Of a DNA stretch of 64,000 bases, positions 50,554 to 60,200 are shown one piece after another (the first letter of the stretch is position 1; every line of letters starts with the position of its first letter). The stretch is from Closterium sp. NIES-65 (lineage: Eukaryota > Streptophyta > Zygnematophyceae > Desmidiales > Closteriaceae). The stretch covers positions 2,108,001-2,172,000 of the forward strand of contig CANXME010002517.1 in NCBI GenBank assembly GCA_948144175.1. The letters run 5' to 3'. The notes under the pieces were generated by a model that ran no database searches, was not told where the DNA came from, and saw only the letters and a program-made list of their open reading frames with translations. Both the position numbers and the translations under genes were made by a program.

Positions 50554-50965
50554 AGCGCCTCTGTCGTGTAGAAACTCAGGACACAAGCGAAGCAGTCCAA
50601 ATCGAAGCATCGCGAGTCAACCCTCGGAGGTTAGGGTAACCGCCTGGAGGTTACGCGAAGGTCAAAAGTCAGCGACCTTTGACTTGACAAAATACAGCGC
50701 GACAGCAAGGACACACAACTGACTCGACATTGAGCAGTTGCCCGAGTCGCACTGTATCGAATTGCAACAGCAAAACAGTTTAATTATATCTATTCGTATT
50801 CCTTGTACTCTTATATAAAGCCTTGTATTTGCTTGTTTTAATCAACTTACTTTGCCCTCACATACTAGCGCAAGGTGGTTCAAGGACTTTATTCAAACGC
50901 TTCCGCTATTACAATCCTACTCAGACTTTAACTCTACAAAGATCCTAAGGCATCTCAGCCCAACA
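50532..50965 (+). repeat. A2 3' LTR
   Basis: 434 bp, preceded by the purine tract GAAGCGAAGGGGAG at about 50518-50531. The end of RNase H and the pol stop overlap its start. Confidence 0.95.
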
Positions 50966-50970
50966 CCTAT

Positions 50971-51295
50971 CACTGATGCAACCCAATCATGTGAAAGTAC
51001 TACTGGTTTTAGAGCAGAAAACTGTACCATTGTACCTCTTATATTCAAATGGTTGCCGTAGATTACTTCGGCAAAAGCCCTGCTTTAAAGTCTTGATTCA
51101 AATAATAAAAGGGTACACACCACCTCCAGCCAGTCCACCCCTCAACACTTGAACCCAACCCACCTGTCCTACAGACAAATCCAGCAACCCTAACAGAAAC
51201 ACCCAGACAATGAACAGGCCCGAATGGCCTTGACTTATCTGTTCGCAGACAGAATTAAGCCCTTGTAGATTCACATAAATCAGACATCATAAGTG
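50971..51295. other. 3' flank of the LETM1-like gene
   Basis: 325 bp between A2 and the LETM1-like stop codon. It probably holds that gene's 3' UTR and polyadenylation signals. Nothing else is seen. Confidence 0.5.
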
Positions 51296-54200
51296 CTACC
51301 GGATTTTCTCCTGGGGCGATCCGCTGCTGCTTGGCTCATCTTGCTTGAGGGGAGAGTCTGAAGCAGCAGGAACAGCTGCAGAATCAGCAGCAGCCGCAGC
51401 AGGAGCAGTAGTATCAGCAACAACAGCAGCAGCAGCAGTCACTCCGGCTTCAGAAGAAGCGGCGGAGGCTTCAGAGGAAGAGGGGGAGGAAAGGGATGAC
51501 GAGGGGGATGGGGAGGATGTAACAGCAGAAGATGACAAAAGAGGTGAGGCCAAGGCTTGCAGGGACGAAGCCAGCCCTCCCTCCGGCTTCTCCCCCGCCT
51601 CCCCATCTCTCCTCCCATCCGCTTCCCTCAGGCTTGACACCAGGCGGGAGATTCCCGGAAGCTTCTCCTGCAGCAGCAGCAGCTTCGCCCGCTCGTCTCT
51701 CCAAATTCTCGACGACTGCCCGCCGACATTCTCCCCTCGCCCAAACCCGAGCCCAAACGCAAACCCACCCATCCCCATCCCCATGCCGCCACCCCCTGAA
51801 CCTCCTCCCACTCCCCCGTGCATCCCCATGCCTCCTCCTCCTGCTGAATCCTCTTCCGAGGCTTCGAAGGTCTCAGTGGCCGCTGCAGCAGCCATGGCCT
51901 GGACTTTCTCCTTCTCAGATCCCGAGGCGGTAGCCATCTGTAGCTTGAGGTTCTCATAACGGACCATCACCTCTTGCCGGCTGTGGTTGGTGGGGAGGGG
52001 GGAGAGAGGAGCAGGTTGGGAAGGGGAAGAGAGGGGGAGGAGCAAGGAGAGGAATAAGCCTAAGAAAGGAGGAAGACGGGGGTGATGATGAGAGTAGATC
52101 CCGAAACTGTGGCCATCTGTAGCTTGAGGTACATGTTGCGGACCATCACCTCTTGCCGGCTGCAGTAGGGGAGGGAGTGATTGAGAACAAGAGTTATGAT
52201 TGAGTCAGGGCGAGAGTTCGTACTGGGATGTGAAGGTGTTCATTCAAGGTTACATCAGGATCGACATGAGTCTAGATGAGAATGTTCCGCGAGGAGAAGG
52301 CGGAGGGGAAGAAGCCGGGGAAGTAGCGCTGCAGGAAGGCAAAGGCTACCACATGGCCCATGCGGCTTACCGGTGTTATTTGAGACAACTTATGAGTGAC
52401 CCATGGAGAGAACACACTGGGAATTGGGAGGTGAAGTGGCTGAGTCAAGATAAACATGAGTCTACACGGGAACATACCGCGAGGAGAAGGCGGAGGGGAA
52501 GAAACCGGGGAAGTAGCGCTGCAGGAAGCCAAAGACTGCCACGTGGCCCACCGGGGTGATGGGCGCGATGAGGATGATGGCGAAGGGGATCACGACCAAC
52601 AGATCTGTGGCCGTGCGTCGCAGGGTTTGCACCTGGTGGGCGATAGGGGACAGGGGCGATGGCATGGGAGGGGTGATGGGCGCGATGAGGATGATGGCGA
52701 AGGGGATCACGACGAGGAGGTCAGTGGCCGTCGGCGCAGGGTTTGCACCTGGTGGGGGGAAGGAGCATACGGGAAAGGGAAGGAGAAGCGGGGGGGGGGG
52801 GGGAAATGGCATGGTGATGGGTGCGATGAGGTTGATGGCGAAGGGGATCACCACCAGCAGGTTGATGGCCGTGTGGCGGAGGGTTTGCACCTGGTGGGGG
52901 GATGGGGCGTATGGGTGGGTGGAAACGAAGAGGGATGGTGATTGGGGAAATGAGGATGATGGGCGAAGGGGATCACCACCAGCAGGCGCACTCCTCGCCA
53001 GAAGAAGGATGCGCCCTCGCCCACCTTGCCCTTGGCCTCTTCTACTGCCATCTGCATCCCATATCTACACCTCTCAACCCCTCTGAAATTGCCCCTGGCC
53101 TCACCTCTCTGGCTTTGAGCGTGGTGCCGGTAGCAGCGACCCAGAAGAGCCGAGTAGAGTAGGCCACATCGCCAACCAGCAGCCTGACGCCCCGCCAGAA
53201 GAAGGGCGCGCCCTCGCCCACCTTGCCCTTGGCCTCCTTTACTATCAACAGCAACCCCCTCAGCCCCTAAGAGGGAGGTAAGCGCAGCCCTGGCCTCACC
53301 TCTCTGGCTTTGAGCGTGGTGCCGGTAGCAGCGACCCAGAAGAGTCGCGCCGAATACGCCACATCGCCAGCCAACAGCCTGACGCCCCGCCAGAAGAAGG
53401 ACGCCCCCTCGCCCACCTTGCCTTTGGCCTCCTCCATTGTCATCTGTGCTCGCTGCTGCAGCGGCACTGATGGCTCCTCCATTATACCCAGACGGAACTT
53501 GAGGTCTGGAGGTGGGATGGGGGAGAGAGGAGAGACGGAGAGGGGGGGATGGAGGGAGGGAGATGGGGCGAGGGAGGAGGTAAAGAGCAGAAAAGGGAGT
53601 GCTGTGTGGGACGTGTTGGCCCCCTCGCCCACCTTGCCTTTGGCCTCCTCCATTGTCATCTGTGCTCGCTGCTGCAGCGGCACTGATGGCTCCTCCATTA
53701 TACCCAGACGGAACTTGAGGTCTGGAGGTGGGATGGGGGAGAGAGGAGAGACGGAGAGGGGGGGATAGAGGGAGGGAGATGGGGCGAGGGAGGAGGTAAA
53801 GAGCAGAAAAGGGAGTGCTGTGTGGGACGTGTTGGCCCCCTCGCCCACCTTGCCTTTGGCCTCCTCCATTGTCATCTGTGCGCGCTGCTACAGCGGCACC
53901 GATGGCTCCTCCATTATTCCCAGACGGAACTTCAAGTCTGACGGGCGATAGGGGTGTGGCAAGGGATGGAGGAGGGAGTGATGGGAGAGAAGGGGACGGG
54001 ATGGAAGGGGAGGTGGGAAAGAGGAAAGTGTGTTGGTTTGATGAACTGATAAGTGGAGTGCGAGTTGGCCCCCTCGCCCACCTCGCCCACCTTGCCCTCG
54101 GCCTCCTCCATTATCATCTGTGCGCGCTGCTGCAGCGACACATAGCTCCTCCAAATACCCAGACGAAACTAGAGGTCTGAAAGGGGGGTAGGAAAGGGAG

Positions 54201-57200
54201 AGGAGGGGGTGTAAAAGGAGTGCGGGGTGCGCTGCAGCCGTCGCCCTCCTTTCCTGTGCGTGCTACTGCAGTGTATGTTTTTCCGAGAATTCTCAAAAAA
54301 CATGTGCTGCAGCCGTCGCCCTCCTTCCCCCTGCGTGCTACTGCAGTGGCACTGATGGTTCTTCCATACGGCTGCAGGTCTGGAGGAGGAGTAAAGGAAA
54401 AGGTGCCCAGATGACTTGCAGCAGCATTGAGCGCATACCGCTAGAGACGTGGGAATGTGGAGAACACGACAGTCATCAGCTGAAGGCTATTGCCGGTTTA
54501 GACACTATGACTACACACCAGGAATGTCGATCGCCAGCGCCTCCAGCTCCTCATCCTCGATAAGAATCGCCTCGTTTCTGTCCACAGCCGTGCGCAGGCG
54601 TGCCAGGTCAGCATCGAGCAGCCCGTACTCCGCCACGAGGAGAGACTCGTCCTCGTCTGACCGCATGTCCTCTGGTGAAGAGGGGAGGTGCGGTGTGGGG
54701 ACGAGTGGGGGTGAGTGAGGAAAAGAGACGTTGTTAACAGCAGGTGCGGCAGGTCAGCATCTAGCAGCCCGTATTCTGCCAAGAGGAGAGACTCGTTCTC
54801 GTCTGACTGCATGTCCTCTGGTGGGGAGGGATGGGGAGGGTGGGTGAGGTGAGGTGGGGGGGAGGAAAGGGAGGGGTTAACAGCAGGCACGCCAGGTCTG
54901 AATCGAGCAGCCCATATTCCGCAACCAACAAAGACTCATCCTCGTCTGACCACGTGTCCTCTGGTGGGGAGGGATGGCGGGTGGGGGGGGGGAAAGAGAG
55001 CGCGAGGGTGTGGAGGGAGTGTTTAACAGCAGGCGCGCCAGGTCAGCGTCGAGCAGCCCATACTCCGCCGCCAAGAAAGACTCGTCCTCGTCTGACCACA
55101 TATCCTCTGGTGGGGAGGGATGGGGTGGTGAGGTAGAGAGGAGGGAAGCGAGGGGCTAACAACAGGCACGCCATATCAGCGTCGAGCAGCCCATACTCCG
55201 CCACCAGCAGAGACTCGTCCTCGTCTGACCGCATGTCCTCTGGTGATGGGGGAGGGAGAGGGGGGAGGATTACTGGAGGAAGGAGAGGAGGGCGAGTGAG
55301 TTTTGGAAGGGAGGAGAGAATGGGAGGAAGAAGAAACGCTTCTCTGCTCTTTGAGGGGTTCAGGTTTAGATTTGAGATGGAGTTTTGCAAATGCGCTTAG
55401 GGGTGTAAACGCTTGCAAGTGCAAATGCACTGCGTGAAAACGCTTGCGCCATCGCGCTAGACGCAATGTGCTCAACACTACGTGCAAGGGAAGGTTTTCG
55501 GGCTGACCAGCAAATAATCAATCAACATAATCATTCTGTTTCCGCGACATTTCAGAATATAATTTTCTGGGAAACAGCAGCTCCTGCACGAAGAAGGAAC
55601 AAGCATACCACCTGCATCTGCAGTTGCACCTGAGAGTGCAGCTAGCCGTCTGCTTGTTTTTATAATGGCAGCTGCCTTTACTGCTGGCATCTCAGTTGGA
55701 AAACTCACGGTAGTCAGCAGCGAACAGCAGCTCCTGCTCCAGGAAACATGTAGATGACCTGCATCTGCATCTGCATCTGCAGCTGCAGCTGGGCAGGTGA
55801 ATGAGCTGCATTTGAAGCTGCATCACATGCACGCACCTGCTACCTATCTGGGTGAAGACTCACGAGAGTCAGCAGCAAAGAGCAGCTCCTGCTCCAGGAA
55901 CATGGAGATGACCTGCATCTGCAGCTGCAGCGTGCTGCATGCATCTGGGCAGCTAGGCATACGTCACAACATGCACCTGACAATGCAGCAGGAACCTGGA
56001 AGTAAACTCACGGGAGTCGGCAGCAAACAGCAGCTCCTGCTCCAGGAACATGTAAATGACCTGCATCTGCAGCTGCAGCGTGCGCACTGCCAGCTCCTTG
56101 CGCAGCTCGTTCACCTGCATGGTGAGAGGAGTGACACAGGAAGTGGTGTGGTGCATGGTGGGCGTTGAGAAGCATGGTGCATGGTGAACGGAGGTTATGG
56201 GTGCGGAGAAGCATGCTGCATCTGCAGCTGCAGCGTGCGTACCGCCAACTCCTTGCTCAGCTCGTTCACCTGCACGGATGGAGGGGGGAGTGGGAGAGGG
56301 ATGCAACCCAAGCGATGGGAGTCATGCGCGGGATGATGTGTTCTCTTGACTCTGCCGCTGCAGCGTGCGCACCGCCAGCTCCTTGCGCAGCTCGTTCACC
56401 TGCACGGATGGAAGCATGGGCGGAGGGAGTGGTGCATGGTGGGTGTTGTGGGACGGTGGTTATGGGCGCATCTATTCGTGTTGTGCCTTGCGTCTGCACC
56501 TGCAGTGTGCGCACTGCCAGCTCCTTTCGCGGCTCGCTCACCTGCAAGGGAAGGGAAGCCATACAGGGAGTGGGTGTTGTAAGGGGGGGGAGGGGGGGGG
56601 GGGGGGTGGTTACGCTACGTGTGCATGAACATGTGATGCGCCTTGACTCTGCAGCTGCAACGTGCGCACTGCCAATTCATTCGCAGTTCATTCACCTGCA
56701 TGCACGGATTGGGTGGGCGGTGTGCAGCACCGGGCATGGGATTATGGGCGGGTGTAAAGGTTAAGGATAGCACGTTGCAGCTGCAGCGTGCGTACTGCCA
56801 ATTCCTTTCGCAGATCATTCACCTGCATGCACAGGGGGTTTATACAGGAAGTGGGTGTTGTAGGACGGGGGTTACGGCGTTGCGCTATGTGTGCACGGAT
56901 ATGTGATGTGTCTTGTGTCTTGACTCAGCAGCTGCAGCGTGCGTACTGCCAATTCCTTTCGCAGCTCGCTCACCTGCACGCACGGGGAGGTGGGCGGATG
57001 GGTAAATGGGTGGATGGTGGAAAGTGGAGTGGATGGTGGTACATGGTGCATGGTACCATCTGCCACATCCTTGCAAAATCTTATCCCTCCATACCCAATA
57101 TTGGGATCATACCACGTCATGTGTACGCCAAGTCAAGAGGTGACTTTTGAGTCGACTCAAAAGTCACCCAATATTGGGATCATACCACGTCATGTGTACG

Positions 57201-60200
57201 CCAAGTCAAGCAGACCAGTCACGTGTGTGTGAATCACTCAATGCTTTTACCTCCCTGAGAAATCTCGCCCAAGCAACCACTTTCCTCTGCCCCAGCCCCA
57301 GCCTCAGAATACTCAGAACACAGACACTCCTAAGTCTCTGCCTAAGCACTCACCTCATCATTCAGCGCCTTGATCTCGCGTGCAAGCCTCGCCCTCACGA
57401 GCACATTTCTCTGCCACAACAGCCGCTGCTGCTCGAATGCTCATAGACAGTCTACACCTGTACAAAGAAGAGGCCTCACCTCATCATCCAGCGCCTTGAT
57501 CTCGCGTGCAAGCCTCGCCCTCACGAGCACATTCCTCTGCCGCAGCCGCTGCTCCCTGCTGCGAATTGCTTCGTTCAGCCGCTTGTCCAGGGCCTCAACC
57601 TGACAGGAGGGAGTGGGGAGAGAGGAAACAGAGGAGGGAGGGGAGGGAGGGTAAGGGAAATGGAATCCCAGTTTAACAATCCGCTGCTCCCTGCCGCGAA
57701 TGGCCTCATTCAGCCGCTTTTCCAGAGCCTCAACCTGACAGGAAGGAGTTGAGAAAAGGGAGAGAGAAGGGAAGAGAGAGAAGGCAGGAAAGGGGGAGTC
57801 GCACAAGAAGAGGGAGTTGGGAAAGGGAGAGTCGCCCCTTCTCGCACAAGAAGAGGGAGTTGGGAAAGGGAGAGTCGCCCCTTCTCGCACAAGAAGAGGG
57901 AGTTGGGAAAGGGAGAGTCGCCCCTTCTTGCACAAGAAGAGGGAGTTGGGAAAGGGAGAGTCGCCCCTTCTCGCACAAGAAGAGGGAGTTGGGAAAGGGA
58001 GAGTCGCCCCTTCTCGCACAAGAATAGGGAGTTGGGAAAGGGAGAGTCGCCCCTTCTCGCACAAGAAGAGGGAGTTGGGAAAGGGAGAGTCGCCCCTTCT
58101 CGCACAAGAAGAGGGAATCGGGAAAGGGAGAGTCGCCCCTTCTCGCACAAGAAGAGGGAGTTGGGAAAGGGAGAGTCGCCCCTTCTCGCACAAGAAGAGG
58201 GAGTTGGGAAAGGGAGAGTCGCCCCTTCTCGCACAACAATAGGGAGTTGGGAAAGGGAGAGTCGCCCCTTCTCGCACAACAATAGGGAGTTGGGAAAGGG
58301 AGAGTCGCCCCTTCTCGCACAAGAAGAGGGAGTTGGGAAAGGGAGAGTCGCCCCTTCTCGCACAAGAAGAGGGAGTTGGGAAAGGGAGAGTCGCCCCTTC
58401 TCGCACAAGAAGAGGGAGTTGGGAAAGGGAGAGTCGCCCCTTCTCGCACAAGAATAGGGAGTTGGGAAAGGGAGAGTCGCCCCTTCTCGCACAAGAATAG
58501 GGAGTTGGGAAAGGGAGAGTCGCCCCTTCTCGCACAAGAAGAGGGAGTTGGGAAAGGGAGAGTCACCCCTTCTCGCACAAGAAGAGGGAGTTGGGAAAGG
58601 GAGAGTCGCCCCTTCTCGCACAAGAAGAGGGAGTTGGGAAAGGGAGAGTCGCCCCTTCTCGCACAAGAAAAGGGAGTTGGGAAAGGGCGAGTCGCCCCCT
58701 TCTCGCACAAGAAGAGGGAGTTGGGAAGGGGCGAGAGGGATGAGAGGAGTGGGAAGGGGGCAAGGGACCCAGCTTAATAAGCCGCTGCTCCCTGTTGCAA
58801 ATGGCCTCATTCCAGCCGCCTGACCAAGGCCTCCACTTTGGAGGGGAAAGCTGAAGGAGGGGAGAGACGCAGGGGAAGAGGAAGGAAAAGGGGGGAGAGA
58901 GAAAGAGAGAGTCAGAGCAGAGGGACGAGGGGAGGAGAAGAAGAGGGGGAACAGACACAAGGACACAGGGCGGGGCAGGGCAGATGCACGGGTGTCAGGA
59001 TCTTCAACTCCGTGGTTCTTAGAGGCATATGCATGGTAACCACGTCATAATGTCAGCAGCACCTGTGGTTACCATGCGTACGCCTCTAAGAACCAACGTA
59101 CCTTCAGCGGCAGCTTGAGCTTCTTCTCCTCCTCCCCGTCACCGGTTGGTTCGGGCCGAGGCAGCCAGGATGACAGGGGCTCCAGCCCTGTCTCGTACGC
59201 TAGTGTCATCTGGTTACCAGCTGGCTTCGCAGTAGCCACACTCAACTGGTAACCACATCACTGCTAACCTCCAGCAGCAGCTTGAGCTTCTTCTTCTCCT
59301 CCTTGTCTCCCGTTGAGTCAGGGCGGGGCAGCCCGGATGCCAGAGGCTCCAGCTCCGTGGTGTTTCAAGCCGTACCTGGTAGCCACATAACCATTATATC
59401 ACAAATCTAGCACCTCGTACCTCCAGCAGAAGCTTGAGCTCCTTCTCCTCCTCCTTGTCGCCCGTTGCATCGAAGCGGGGAAGGCCCGACACCAGGGGCT
59501 CCAGCTCTGTGGTGCTTGGATAGGCACCTGGTGGTAACCATGTAACACATCTACCACCTCGTACCTCCAGCAGAAGCTTGAGCTTCTTCTCCTCCTCTTT
59601 ATCGCCCGTTGAATCGGGTCGCGGCAGGCCAGATGCCAGGGGCTCCAGCTCCGTGGTGGGCGGGCGGCCATTCAGACGCCGCCACGTGTCCACCAGGGTG
59701 CGCACCGCCTTCCCTCCCGCCTGGAACAAGGCACACATAGGAGGGGAGAGGGGGTGAGGGGTGGGTGGGAAGGACAGGAAGACAAAGAGGAGGTTGAGGA
59801 GGCAGAAGAGAATAGAGCCACTTAACCCGGCATAGTACTAAGTGCCAGTGTGAGCCGTCAGATGACTAAGTGCTGGTGTTAAGTCGCCAGACTACTAAGT
59901 GCTGGTGTATGAAAGTCATACCAACCAGTAACCCGACGTTGTTCTGTTCCCGCTCACCCCTTTGATGGTGGGCAGGTCGATGCTGAAGTCTCCGAATGAG
60001 ATGTCCACAGACGCTATCCTCTGCCCTCTGCCACTCCCATTCCAGAACGGAGCACGTGTTGGGTTCTGAAACGTTTCAAGACGTTCCAATCCTCTCACGC
60101 ATTGTATGACGTCTCAAGGCTCGCTCGTCTCAAGGCTCGCTCACCCCTTTGATGGTGGGCGGGTCGATGCTGAAGTCCCCAAACGAGATGTCCACAGACC

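Larger units (their letters stand above)
24936..50965 (+). mobile_element. Ty1/copia retrotransposon A2, host of the nested insertions
   Basis: Two 434-bp LTRs (24936-25369 and 50532-50965) differ at about ten sites (2.3%). The target duplication CCTAT lies at 24931-24935 and 50966-50970. With B1 and one duplicated CAGTC removed, A2 is about 5.1 kb, roughly 1 kb shorter than A1, mainly because the integrase segment is missing. The primer-binding site TGGTATGAGAGC is at 25370-25381. It is same-family with A1, but the LTRs are clearly diverged, so they are two subfamilies. Confidence 0.95.

Noticed and set aside
57139-57168. Palindrome as sequencing adapter or mate-pair junction
   Set aside because: It matches no adapter I know. 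The copies show different mutations and there are two core types, as expected for old genomic sequence. An assembly cause is still possible and is listed as a rival.
57795-58740. CRISPR array
   Set aside because: Regular period, but no unique spacers, and the genome is eukaryotic; it is a plain minisatellite.
57441-58966. Long overlapping minus-strand ORFs (300-400 codons) reading [20 protein letters not shown] repeatedly
   Set aside because: They exist only because the 43-bp repeat lacks stops in these frames; they overlap true LETM1-like exons and have no other sequence.
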